This document shows positions 53,633-64,000 of a stretch of DNA of 64,000 bases, one piece after another. The position numbers and the translations under genes are program-made. The notes under the pieces are model-generated. The model was not told the DNA's origin, ran no database searches, and was given only the letters and a program-made list of their open reading frames with translations. This stretch comes from Kryptolebias marmoratus (lineage: Eukaryota; Chordata; Actinopteri; Cyprinodontiformes; Rivulidae). Where the stretch lies: NCBI RefSeq assembly GCF_001649575.2, contig NC_051431.1, positions 15,969,550 through 16,033,549 of the forward strand. The letters are read 5' to 3'. Position 1 is the stretch's first letter; each line of letters starts with the position of its first letter.

Positions 53633-54620
53633 ATTAAAGGCATTCCTTGAAGGAATGCCTGTCGCCTGCTGCCTTTGGTGCCAGAGTTTAAACTATGATC
53701 TAACCATGAGAGTTACAGTATAGTCATTTTGGTCTATGTTATGTGTAATATCACTTGATTTGTTAGTTCTTAGAGTATGTGCTGCAAGTGATTTTCAGCT
53801 ACTACATCAAATTTTATCTTAATATCTGTAAAACAGGCTGAGTTACAGTCATTTTTATAATTGACAAGGCTGATTAGCTGTGCTGGCTGTCTTGAATCTT
53901 CTTGAGTCCAAAAGTTAGCAAGTTGAAGATGTGCATCGAATGATTACTTTAACATAATGTCATTACGATCAGTTCAATGTTTCATGAACTATTTTGCTAA
54001 CGTATGTTCTTGACTACAGCACGTAAGGTAAAGTTTTGAACAAAGACCTCAAGTGATTTTTTTTAGTGCTCAGAGTATGAGTTAGGTATAACATTCAGCA
54101 ACTACCATACCACATTTTAGCTTAATATTCAATTGTAGCCATTTTTGCGTTTTCTAAGGGTGGTTGATCCTGGCAGCCATCATAAATTGTGTTAATTTCA
54201 AAATTTATTAAGTTGTAGAAGTACATTCAGTGATTACTTTCAAAATGTTTTATTACATTTGCCAAGTGGTTCATAAGATATTTCACTAACAGTCAGGCAG
54301 ATTGGACACCAATAATTTATGGCAAAGGTTTGGACAAAATTTCACCTGATCTCTTAGCGCTTAGAGTATGTTATGTAAATAAGTCTCAGTTACTACCAGA
54401 CCAAACTTTAGTCAAATACCAGTAAAATTGACTGAGTTATAGCCATTTATGTCTTTGTTCAAGTTTAAATAGCTGGCGTGACCATCTTGAATTGACTTGA
54501 CTTCAAAGGTTAGTCAGTCGTTGATGCACAACTAGTGTTTCCTTTGTGGGATTTTTATTTTTAGATCTGTTCATTGGTTTAGAAGATATTTTGTTAACAA
54601 ACACCTGCACACACATTTTA
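53633..54620 (+). repeat. Dispersed family B repeat, copy 7, with three tandem modules
   Basis: Starts with AAGGCATTCCTTGAAGGAAT and then carries three diverged copies of an internal module of about 300-350 bp. Each has a phrase like (C/A)TTAGAGTATG...TCAGCTACTAC, CAAA(T/C)TTTA, GAGTTA(C/T)AG(T/C)CATTT, CATCTTGAAT, and a final AGATATTTTGCTAAC. Most other copies have one or two modules. It separates the gria4 promoter from the RE1 site. Non-coding. Confidence 0.8.
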
Positions 54621-54708
54621 AGTCTCATATAAAATGTGCTAAAAATACCTAACAAAAAGCCCTGTTCAGAGCCTCTGCTGTCCGAGTCCTGATCCTCCAT
54701 CCCTGACA

Positions 54709-54729
54709 GACTCTGTCCATGGTGCTGAA
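54709..54729 (+). promoter_or_regulatory. RE1/NRSE-like site (REST binding) upstream of gria4
   Basis: The 21-base match has the left half with CTGTCC and the right half GGTGCTGAA joined by AT, the canonical half-site spacing. Against the consensus I know, only positions 2 and 4 of the 21 differ, and the central purine is one of the accepted bases. REST silences neuronal genes in non-neuronal cells, and the related AMPA gene GRIA2 is a known RE1-bearing gene. The site lies about 1.8 kb upstream of the gria4 ATG, in unique DNA just beyond a family B repeat. Assigning it to gria4 is inference from position. Confidence 0.75.
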
Positions 54730-55321
54730 CTCACACTGACTTTAGGCTGCAGGCTCTCACCTCATACACATTATGCTGGGTAAAAGTCTCAGCAATCATT
54801 TCTTTATATCATCTGTCTAAAGACCCAGAAGTTCTTGTAATTTATTAAAAGTTCTCCTGATATATTTTTGATAGTATTTCAGAAGTTGTGTCAAAGTTTT
54901 TATATGATCATTGGCTACTTTCTATCCAATTTTATCCTATTTTGTCTCTTGCTGTTCATATAAAGCCTGCCATGTCTCAGTATTTCCTGTCTGTATCTAT
55001 AAAGCATGAGAAAAGTGATCAAAATAACAAATATATAGCTTTAAAACATCCCGCAGCAGATAAATGGTACCTGAATATGATTCTTTTTACAAATATGACA
55101 AAAAAATCCAGTAAAATCCTGATGTAGGACTTAGTTTATCTCTCTAATCTTGTATTATTGTATTGTATCTTGTCAAAGCTTCAAATAAAAAAAGGAACAT
55201 ATTTTTGAAACAGGCTGCTAAAAGTTTCTAAAAATACAATAATAAAAAAAGATTTTTTTTAAGTTATTTGTCTTGCCAAGAAAAAGAAGAAGTAAAATAA
55301 AAACGAATTCATGCCTTAAAT

Positions 55322-55497
55322 CAGTTGTTCCCAACACTAGTCCTCGAGGAACACTATCTTGCATGTTTTTATTGTTTCCCTGCTTTTCAGCAGGTCTTCA
55401 AGTTCTGCAGAACAGTCATTCAAATCAGATGTGTCAGAGGGAAACAACTAAAACAGACAGAATAGACTTCCTTGAGGACCAGGGTTGGGAATCACTG
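55322..55497. mobile_element. Palindromic hAT-type MITE, second copy, with perfect 8-bp target-site duplication
   Basis: 176 bp with ends CAGTTGTTCCCAACACTAGT and, reversed, CAGTGATTCCCAACCCTGGT. It is flanked by CCTTAAAT on both sides (55314-55321 and 55498-55505). It contains CCTCGAGGAACACTATCTTG and CTTCTGCAGAA-like centre phrases shared with 26472-26685. Non-coding. Confidence 0.9.
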
Positions 55498-55509
55498 CCT
55501 TAAATTAAT

Positions 55510-55597
55510 CCAGCCTCTTGCACAATAACCGGAGATAGGCACCAGCTACCCTCCCCTAAGGAAAAGGATGGTAAAGAAAATGGATGGATGGATGCCT
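55510..55597 (+). mobile_element. Short 3' end of a non-LTR-type repeat with GATG tail
   Basis: Reads GGAGATAGGCACCAGCTACC and ends AATGGATGGATGGATGCC, the usual terminal sequence of the repeat at 326-686, in plus orientation and almost completely 5'-truncated. Confidence 0.7.
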
Positions 55598-56966
55598 TAA
55601 GTTAGGTGTTTTTTTAGTGTTGACAAAAGCAATTTCTCTGAAGATCATACAAAAGAGCTGGACAAAAATGAGTAAAAAAACAATGTAAATCAAACAAGCA
55701 ATGAATCCGACAGGTGAAAATAGCTGCCACACCAGAAGATACCTGATATAGTGACCTGACTGTGGATAAAGGAGGGCATTAAGCAAAACCTTCGATGTCA
55801 CTAAAGTGTGATTCTTACCTAGACTACCAAAGTAGATGAAGCAAATGTGTTGTATTTTACTTACAAACTTTTTTTAAATGCCAGTTTAATGAAATATGCA
55901 ATAACTCAAGACTAGGTATTCAGTGGACGTAAGAGAAGTATGACCTTTTCTCCTTTTGTAAAATGTAATATAACATGTTAGAAAAGTTTCAAAATGTATA
56001 CATCAGATAGTCTTTACTTAAATAAGTGCATGCTGGTGCTATTGGATGTACAATATTTCTCTTGGTTGCAACTTTTAACAAAACAATCAACTTTTGTAAT
56101 TAAGGAATCCCTGCAGACCTTATAAAACTAGTTGTAAATGTGATTGATTTGTGTTCAGGAAGTACTGTAGTTTCCCTATGTGTTCAGGAATGTAGTGATT
56201 AAAAACCTATCCAAAGTGATTTTTTTTAGCTCATATTCACTTCCTTATAGAAAACTGTGGAAACATTGTTCTGTTTACAGAGCTGATATTTTTAGGTTTG
56301 TTCACTGAATGTGAAAACTTGAACCCCTCTCATATAGGGAATTTACTGATGCCTCTATGGTCAAACTTGCAGTTTTACAGTGATATAGTCATATATGGGA
56401 TGTAAATGCTGCTGAAGATTGTTGCACATTTACACTGTCATTTATTTTCCCTGCCAGATTACATAAACCTAATGAATATGACCTACAGTGTGAGTGGATC
56501 TTTACTCATGGTCTATTTGCATAATGGGATTCACACTCATAATCACACACATTCACACACTTACAATAAGCCTCCCCATGGGTCTATACTCCCCATGGAA
56601 ATATGCTCCTTTTACTGTTGAGGCCTTGTGTGTGTATGTGCATGGTGTGTGTGTCGGGGGGCGTTAAGAGGTATTTTTACAGCGATATGAGCCATCACTC
56701 TTAATGCAACTCTCATACTAACTGCTTGCAGAATACATTTTGATCACAAAAACTCAGACTGTTTTGCTCCAGTAGTAATAATGAAAAACAAACTTTATGT
56801 GTAAGCTGTTTTTTTGTTATGTAAAGAAAAGTCACTGAAAAGCAAACAGTGAAACACAGGATACAAAAATTAGAGTGATGGATAATTGTCTGAATATTTT
56901 TTAGACATAACAGACCACACTAAATTTTGTTCTAAAGGACTAAATTACACAAAACTAAAGTAGACC
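55598..56966. other. Upstream flank, nothing recognised
   Basis: AT-rich DNA with short CA and GT runs (about 56550 and 56630). No gene was seen. Confidence 0.45.
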
Positions 56967-57552
56967 TAATGGCCTAGTATTCCTTGAAGAAACGCTGACC
57001 ATCATTCAGCTATCATGCTAAAGTTTTAGGCTAAGATCATCTTATATTAAGAAGTGATGGTGTCATATCTGTTTTGGTTAAACTTTAGAAAAATATTAGA
57101 AGCAATCTAATGCAATATATTGTTAATGACTCTCAGTGACTACCACATAAAATTTGAGCTCATACAGTATGTAAAACTTACTGAGTTAAAGACATTTTTG
57201 TGTTGGCTAAAACTGTGGTGTTCATCTTAAATTGGACTGACTCCGAAGGTTAAGTATATGTCAGTGTACATCTAATGACTATTTCTTGAAAGTTTCATTA
57301 AAATCTGTTCAGTGGTTTATGAGATATTTTGCTGACAGACAGAGTTGACTCCACATGCAGTAGTTGCCAAATTTTAAACAAAGATCCTGCAGAATCTGTT
57401 AACTCTCAGAGAATTGTTATGGATTAATCTCAGCTACCACCACACTATATTTCAGGTCAATATCTGTAAAAGTTTTTGTGTTTTTTAACAGACAGACACA
57501 CAAACAAAACATCATCACCCACCTATGCCTTTTGGTAATGGGTGATAATTAG
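56967..57552 (+). repeat. Dispersed family B repeat, copy 8, with two modules
   Basis: Begins GGCCTAGTATTCCTTGAAGA, includes GGTGTTCATCTTAAATTGGA, AGTTTCATTAAAATCTGTTC, then a second shorter module (CAGCTACCACCACACTATAT), and ends CCTATGCCTTTTGGTAATGG. Same family as copy 7. Confidence 0.82.
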
Positions 57553-58293
57553 ACAAAACTCTCTTGTGAATATGTGTAACTAAACAAAGCCAATGATTCG
57601 TATCCTTGTTTATACCTTCACTTTGAAAATGTTAGATGTTTTCAGGTTATCTCCACTGATGTCTGCCTGCTCTGTTCACAGTTCACAATGTTTCAGCAGC
57701 GAATTCAGAGACATTTTTCAAAAAGAGCTTGAACAGACTCATCTTCAGATTTAAAAATGGATTGATAGAATTTTTTTTCAGCAAAGGTCAACATCTCTTT
57801 GACCTCTCATTCTGCAACAGAATAGTTGGCATCCAGTCAGAAGATCAGGGTGTGTGAGTGAGAATACAAAAGGGTTGTCTAAATAGAGTGCAAGTAGAAA
57901 GCACTGTGTGAGGGTACTTGTGTGTGTGCCTGTATGTATGTGTGGGGGATGGGGTGCTCTTGTGTGTGTATGTGTGTGTGTGTTTAAAAATGTGAATGAC
58001 ACACACATTGTAAAGCATTTGTAAAACAGCACTACACACATATGGATTTTTTTTGGCTTTATATGAACCAATATATGAACAAATATGGACTTTTATAGAC
58101 CTTTATTTTTTATATTCTTTCAGGTTAAATTTATGACATGACTGAAGGGAAAGCTCACAACAAGGAGCACAGACATTCACTTAGACTGACTTTGAACTGA
58201 ATGAAGAGGTGAAGAGTCACTGTGTCCTAACAAAAAGCATTTTTTAAAGCCTGAACACCTGAATTCAGACAGTACTTACACATACATACATAC

Positions 58294-58294
58294 C

Positions 58295-58374
<80 letters not shown>
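58294..58374 (+). repeat. Compound (CA)n-(TA)n-(CA)n microsatellite
   Basis: CA repeats flank a run of about 25 TA units. The TA core is self-complementary and could extrude as a cruciform. Confidence 0.95.
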
Positions 58375-59160
58375 ACACTTCACACAGAATGATAAAGTGA
58401 TGATATTTTCTATTTCAAAGGTTACCCGTACAAAAACCCTTTACATTCTGAAAAAAGACATTATTCAACTGCAAAACTCAGAACCACAGGTGATGAGTGG
58501 AGGTGGGGGAAAGGTGACTATATTTCAGTTGTTGATATTATTACAAGGCACAAATATCAAAACACTCAAGGGTGAGACATGTCAATAAAATGTTTTTCAC
58601 AGTTTATTGCATTTTTGCAACATGTACGTGGGAACCAGTGTCAACATTATTACCTAAAATTTTCCTGAACAGAATCATTTTTATTCATTAGGTAAAAACA
58701 CTAAAATTTCCTAAGACTCTATTACAGACCTGAAAAGTATGCGTCATGTTTTGATTGGTCTGCATGAGCAAATAACTCTGAGCAGTTCTGGTCTAAACTT
58801 GAGTAGGATTTTATTTTTTCAAAACCTGGTATTTTGAGAAATAAATAACCAAAAAGAAAAAAAAAAAAGCCAAGCAAGCAACATGTTCCTGTGTTGGTAC
58901 ACTTGAAACAAAATGGTTGAGCATCTCTTTTTGTTGCCTCTTTCGTGCCTCTGACATTTTGTCCTTTTGTAAATGCAGGAATGAATCACACCATGTCAGA
59001 GCTTTCTATTTCTAAGCACGGAGAAGAAAAGAAACAAAGAGTTTTGTCAAACCCACAAAACATTTTAGTCAAAATAATTTCAAAAAGGATTCAGAGAAAA
59101 CATCACTTCACAAATCTTCCAAACAAAAATCCTTCTGATAGGTAATGTTTTGGTTTTAAC

Positions 59161-59400
59161 ACAGTACTGTCCAAAAGTTTCATGCATCAAACATTCCATC
59201 AGAAACATTTTGGTAAAGTACGAATAATAAAAGTCATACCACACAAATTCAGCAGAACTTTTTTCGAATGGTTAAAATAGCACAAAATTTGGACAAATAG
59301 TTTAATTGCTGAGAACATACAGAGGAAACCACAAACAGGACAACAACTGCCTGAATGCTGAATCAGCATTAACACACAAAAAAGAATGAAGTTACAATCT
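59161..59400 (+). mobile_element. Possible one-ended Tc1-like remnant
   Basis: Starts ACAGTACTGTCCAAAAGTTT, which resembles the CAGTACTGTGCAAAAGT ends of some fish Tc1-like elements. It is followed by AT-rich sequence without transposase, and no opposite end was found. Uncertain. Confidence 0.35.
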
Positions 59401-59919
59401 TTTGCTTTTAAAACAAAAACAGATTTAGAGAGCTAAATTTCAAAAAAGAGAGTTTTTTCATCTTTGGCTGCACATCTTTGTTTTAATTACAGTGGGTCAC
59501 CTTAAATGATGTCAGAGCAAGAACTGGACCTGCCTCTTGTATTTCACAGTATCTATTATCTAACATCGTTCTTTCTGCTGTTTCTGACTTTCTCTCTGTC
59601 TGCAGAATTGATGCAAGTAATTAGCTTTAAGCCAATACTGCACCTTCTAACAAAAGCCTGTCAACACAGTCTTATTGCTGTGGATTAATAATATAACTCA
59701 AACTGTAATTGTTGTGAATTAGCCTTATAATAGCATAGCAGTTACTATCAATATCAAAAATCGCTAAGAGGCTGAGCTGGTTTCTTCATTTGTACACTTC
59801 ATCAAAACACATACTTGAGTCCATGTTGCATTTAAAGTATTTATGAAAACTCAGGGTTGAAAATTTCAATACAAACAGAAGAAGAGCAGTCACAATGGCA
59901 GTGATAGTTTTGATTTTCT

Positions 59920-60282
59920 GTTAATTGATTTTGTTATTTTGTATATTTTCTGTGTTTTCTTTGTGTTCAGTTTAGTCCCCAGTGTTTCCTGTGCCACCAC
60001 TACTTTTCCCTTAGCCAGTTCCTTTCCTTGGTCAGGCCCTACATCTCACACTTGTTCCTCATTCTCATTAGTCACTTACCTCACTTACCTCCTAGCAGCT
60101 TAAAACTCCTGATTTTCAGTTCATCCTTGGTCAGGCATTATGGTTTGTTGCTCATGTGTGTCCTGTGATCTTGTTTTAAGTGTTTTGTATTTTTGCTGCC
60201 AGGACAGCTTTTGTTTTCACTATCAGAGCTTTGTTTTTTCCTTAAGTCCTTGTGGGAGTCTACATCCTTGGTTCCTATCTAT
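59920..60282 (+). repeat. Probable dispersed-repeat DNA of unknown class
   Basis: T- and C-rich sequence with TTTGTGTTCAGTTTAGTCCC, CTCATTAGTCACTTACCTCA and TTTTGTATTTTTGCTGCCAG, a style seen in several fish interspersed repeats. No terminal structure was found. It ends at the TTC run of the next element. Confidence 0.35.
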
Positions 60283-60659
60283 TTCTTCTTCTTCTTCTTC
60301 ATTTTCTTTCAGCTGTTCCCTTTTCAGGGGTGTCTACAGTGAGTCATCCTCCTCCATCTAACTCTGTCCTCTGCATCCTCTGTCCTCACTCCAACTGCCT
60401 CCATGTCCTCTCTTTGTCTTTTTCCTGGCAGCTGCGTCTCTAACATCCTTCTACCAATATACCCACTGTCCCTCCTCTGCACATGTCCAAACCATCTCAG
60501 TATGGCCTCTCTAACTTTATCTCCCAGTCCTTCAACCTGTGCTGTACCTCTGATGACCTCACTCCTAATCCTGTCCATCCTCGTCCTTCCCAAGGACACC
60601 CTCAACATCTTCAGCTCTGGCTCTTCCAGTTCTGTCTCTCCTGTCTGGGTTCTATCTAC
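60283..60659 (-). mobile_element. Non-LTR retrotransposon 3' end (reverse-transcriptase C-terminus), 5'-truncated
   Basis: The minus strand encodes LGRTRMDRIRSEVIRGTAQV then KVREAILRWFGHVQRRDSGY, IGRRMLETQLPGKRQRED and EDAEDRVRWRRM, the C-terminal region common to many fish non-LTR elements. A segment normally between GKR and EDM is missing. The (GAA)n tail (60283-60300) marks the 3' end. Its upstream end is interrupted at the 60660 insertion. Family not certain, but different from the copy at 10782. Confidence 0.8.
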
Positions 60660-61272
60660 TATGGAGATGAATTAGTCACAAAAGTAGTTTCACAAGTGTA
60701 CAACAAGATTTGTATGCATACAATAAGGTCTGAAAACTAATAGAAAAATTTATTTTATGTATTTTTCCACATGAAGAATAACCTGCCCATTTTGAGTAGT
60801 TTATTTCAAACGTACAGTCCATAAAATTAACATTTTTAGACTCTAGTAATGTCAGTGTAGGTGTATGTGTTTCAATGTAGAGGTTATGAGCTGCTGTGCC
60901 AAGTCAGAAATGTGTCTTTTCTAATAATCCAGTAAATCTGGTAAGGCCCTGATGTCCAAGCTTTCCAACAGCCTTGAAAGAAACATTACATCTGTCAATT
61001 AGAAAGATGTAATGAAAGTCTCAAAAGTCACATACAGAGGCAAGCTGATCTGTGCACTCGTGCCGACTAATCCGTCCGCAGCAGGTGATTTGTGCATGTG
61101 TTTGACAATTTGTATGCATAGAATATTCCTACATGTGCAGTTTGAAATGTATACATTTGAAAAACTGTTTATGCATTTGTCAATCTTGTGGTATGTTTGC
61201 ATATCTTATTGTACATATAAAAATCTTGTTGTATGCTTGTGTGACTACTTTTCAGACTAATTTATCTCCATA
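60660..61272. mobile_element. Inverted-repeat element with 6-bp duplication, family unknown
   Basis: Arms of about 80 bp at 60660-60740 and 61192-61272 are reverse complements with about 80% match: TATGGAGATGAATTAGTC against TATGGAGATAAATTAGTC, and CAACAAGATTTGTAT against CAACAAGATTTTTAT. ATCTAC lies directly on each side (60654-60659 and 61273-61278). The interior is AT-rich and non-coding. I do not recognise the family, and a 6-bp duplication is unusual for the common fish superfamilies. Confidence 0.7.
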
Positions 61273-61278
61273 ATCTAC

Positions 61279-61844
61279 TAACACAAAGGTTGACAGTCTG
61301 TCTTTTTATATTTCTGTCCCTGCAAGTGATGACTCATCAATCTAAATATTGCCTCGTCCTTCCTCATCTTTTCTCATACTTCTTTTCCTGCTGCTCTTTT
61401 GCCTTTTCTGCCACCTTAACAATGCGGCCCATGACTTATTCACTTTACTGTACTCCTCCTGCAGTTCCTTCAGCACATCATCAGGAAACTACCGAACTTA
61501 CCATCACTCTTTGTAGCTTTGCTACACTCTTACAAATCTTTTCATCTCCTTTTTGCCCTCAAGCTTTTCCTTCTGCCTGTGTGACCGACTGCACCAAGTG
61601 AGGTCATGTCTTTTCTTCTTGTTTGGCTGAGCAATCTACCATCTTGGTGTTTTCCAACTCAAACAGACCAAAAGAACCTTACAAAATGCACAACAAGGAA
61701 TATTTTTTACATGCTGGGTTTGCAGCTGAGGACTCATTGCATTACTCTAAGTGAGATGAGGATCAATGTAAGTCAATGACAGCTGGTGAACAGTACATCT
61801 ATAACATGCAGCTCCTGTGACTTCAGGTTAACTTCTTTTTTAAA
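61279..61844. other. Upstream flank, nothing recognised
   Basis: A 103-codon frame at 61290-61601 is pyrimidine-rich and has no motif; it is probably chance. Confidence 0.45.
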
Positions 61845-62389
61845 GGGACAGTTTAGAAAGTTTGAAGTGGGGTTTTATGGACATAATTTTGTATCTGTTG
61901 TAGAAAGCTTTGGAAATAAATGAGTTTAATTCTTATCAGAATAACAAACTAACAGCTGTGCCAAGACGACAGTGGATTACTGTTGTCAGTCTTGCATTAC
62001 ATGGTCATTCTAACAGAAATATAATATTTCTGTTGGAAGTGCCTCAGGCTGCACAAGAAGTGCTACAGCTAGCTCCTGCTGCTGCCTCTAATCGAGCTTG
62101 CAAATAACCATATGAATCTATGTTTGTAACTTTGTCATGTAATACTGATGGTAAGCTAAATGTTTATGTGTTTACATGGATCTCTATAAAATTTCAGAGA
62201 TTAAAGTTTTTATTTATTTATTTTAATGACAGTAATGGATTTTGGTCTTGGCTCCACTACTACTAGCAGTTGCTTGTCAATATAGTAAAATAAATATTCT
62301 TTTGTTTCTTCAGGGTGAGGTTGTTCAAAAAGCTATCTGTAACAGGTGTTTGTCACAAAAAGAACTGAACTATTACTTTAAGTAGAGGA
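61845..62389. mobile_element. Dispersed family A element, copy 5
   Basis: Opens GGACAGTTTAGAAAGTTTGA then TTTTGTATCTGTTGTAGAAA. The interior has ATATTTCTGTTGGAAGTGCC and GAAGTGCTACAGCTAGCTCC, and it ends TTGTTCAAAAAGCTATCTGT AACAGGTG, the inverted match of the start. Non-coding. Directly followed by a hAT element. Confidence 0.65.
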
Positions 62390-62397
62390 AAATTTAG

Positions 62398-63238
62398 CAG
62401 TAGTGGAAACAGTACTCAACTCTTGTACTTGAGTAAAAGTATTGATACTCATGGTCAAATATTACTCAACTACAAGTAAAGGTTGCTCAGACCAAAGTTT
62501 ACTCAAGTTAAATATTAAAGTATTTACTTTTGAAAATACTTAAGTATTTTCAAAAGTAAATCCCCCCCCACACACACACACGCACACACACACATTCACA
62601 ATGGAATAGAAGTTTAATGTTGGATCCATTATTGCTGACGGACTGCAACTCTGCTTTCAAGATCTCATCCTATTGAACCACTTTGCTACACCACATGCCT
62701 TAATTAAACCTGTAAATCACAAATAATATATTCCCGGCATTTTATATACCTCAGTATGCTTTCTCAGGGTGGATGGTGAGTTCTTGGATGCAGAGATGTA
62801 GTTTGTCCGCGGTGAACACAGAAGACATTCAAAATTAAAAAAAACTATTTTTCAGTCCTAAACTCTAAACTCGAGCTGAGATAAGGCCATGGGGGGGCTG
62901 GTTTCTCCCCTTGAGTTTCTCCTACCGTCTCCATTGCTGAGTTCTGTTTGAATGAAGGTGATTGGTTCCCCTTCTGAGGAGCAAAGTGAGTGGCCAATTG
63001 CATTTCAGGAAAGAAAAATAAGCAAGAACGGATAACAAAGCTGAGCCAAAAGGAACGAGTAACGACAAGCTTCCTAGAAATGTAGGGGAGTCGAAAGTAC
63101 AATATTTGTCCTTGAAATGTATTGGAGTGAAAGTCGTAAGCTTCCAAAAACACAAATACTCAAATAAAGTAAAGATACTCATAAAATGTACTTAAGCACA
63201 GTACTCAAGTAAATGTACTCCATTACTGTCCACCACTG
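62398..63238. mobile_element. Non-autonomous hAT element with 8-bp target-site duplication
   Basis: The left end is CAGTAGTGGAAACAGTACTC and the right end reversed is CAGTGGTGGACAGTAATGGA. Both continue with TACTTGAGTA phrases. Flanks are AAATTTAG (62390-62397) and AAGTTTAG (63239-63246), an 8-bp duplication with one mismatch. The 841-bp interior includes a CA run (62567-62595) and no transposase. This is the fish repeat recognisable by its TACTTGAGTAC ends. Confidence 0.88.
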
Positions 63239-63246
63239 AAGTTTAG

Positions 63247-64000
63247 TAAATAACAACAGACAGAATAGATTTACTCTGTCATGTATAGACCCATGCTTTC
63301 TATTCTTGTTAAGAACCTGTCTGATTGCAAATGTGGGACCTTTCTTTGATGCAGCAATATTCTCAGAAAAGTGAGCCTTTATAAAATCAGGCCTTTCACT
63401 GCCCTCATGTTTTGGAAAGTAAAAAGATTTGCTGGAGTTAGAGTCCAAATAAAAGTGTCAATAGCTCATCACTACATGCTGAAAAGCAGAGCAATTTGGA
63501 ATCCAGAGCCCCTTCGCCTCATATACTTTCACCAACCTTTGAGGACCTTTGAAGGTCTTCCCAGAGCACTGATGACTGACTGAAATAGCAAGCCCAATGT
63601 GGTTAAAGACTCCACTCAGACTCTCTCAGACCTGGGAAATTAGAGTTCTCTGTGGCAGTACACTGCAGCCTGGAAACAAGTGTTGTCACAGTTTGATTTA
63701 GTGGCAGTGTCAGGTTTCACTGTGACTGCCAGGAAAATTTAATGTCAGGATTAACTGTAGATGGCTAAAATTTTGAAACAAACATTTAACCAGAACACTT
63801 GTTTTTAGAATGGTCATAAAAACATATAATGTAAAACTGTTGTAAAATAAGAAGATTATCGGATTGTATATTATCATTATAAGAATAAAAAATATTACAT
63901 GTTTTACACATGTATTGTTGTGCATCAACATTCCCTTATTAATTATACTCTGTACTTCACTGTAAGGTACACACAAACAAACATGCAGTTTATTTCCACT
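63247..64000. other. Upstream flank, nothing recognised
   Basis: AT-rich sequence with chance ORFs and no repeat, exon or RNA gene that I can support. Confidence 0.45.

Overview
The window is teleost fish genomic DNA. It is AT-rich, has no compact ORFs, and carries GT-AG exons of a vertebrate AMPA-type glutamate receptor. It also holds typical fish repeats: a Rex3/RTE-like retrotransposon end, Tc1/mariner relics, hAT elements with 8-bp target-site duplications, (ATCC)n and (GT)n microsatellites. The species cannot be fixed from the sequence; a percomorph is likely.

The only real gene recognised is the 5' part of gria4 (GluA4 subunit), on the minus strand. Coding exon 1 (52807-52900) holds the start codon and signal peptide. 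Exon 2 (48078-48236) and exon 3 (1708-1947) encode the first part of the extracellular amino-terminal domain. All three exons join in phase (31, 53 and 80 codon equivalents) across a 4.57 kb intron 1 and a 46 kb intron 2. The gene continues beyond position 1. Whether it is the gria4a or gria4b paralogue cannot be decided here. Nearly all of the many other short ORFs are chance frames in intron or repeat DNA.

Layout on the plus coordinate: 1-1707 is the start of intron 3, with a retrotransposon-tail repeat and a mariner-like element. 1948-48077 is intron 2, a repeat-littered intron with Rex3-like, Tc1/mariner and hAT insertions, several copies of two dispersed families (called A and B here), and a few stretches that look like conserved regulatory DNA. 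48237-52806 is intron 1, with a three-level nested insertion. 52901 to about 53540 is the 5' leader and proximal promoter, with upstream ORFs, a G-quadruplex motif, a GA/CT tract, a perfect hairpin and a CCAAT box. 53630-64000 is upstream flank. It contains a three-module family B repeat, a near-consensus RE1 (REST-binding) site about 1.8 kb upstream of the ATG, and more hAT, Tc1-like and retroelement pieces.

I found no novel multi-gene system. The observations most worth following are the RE1 site, the two-codon upstream ORF in a strong Kozak context, the nested and empty-site transposon histories, and the modular family B repeat.
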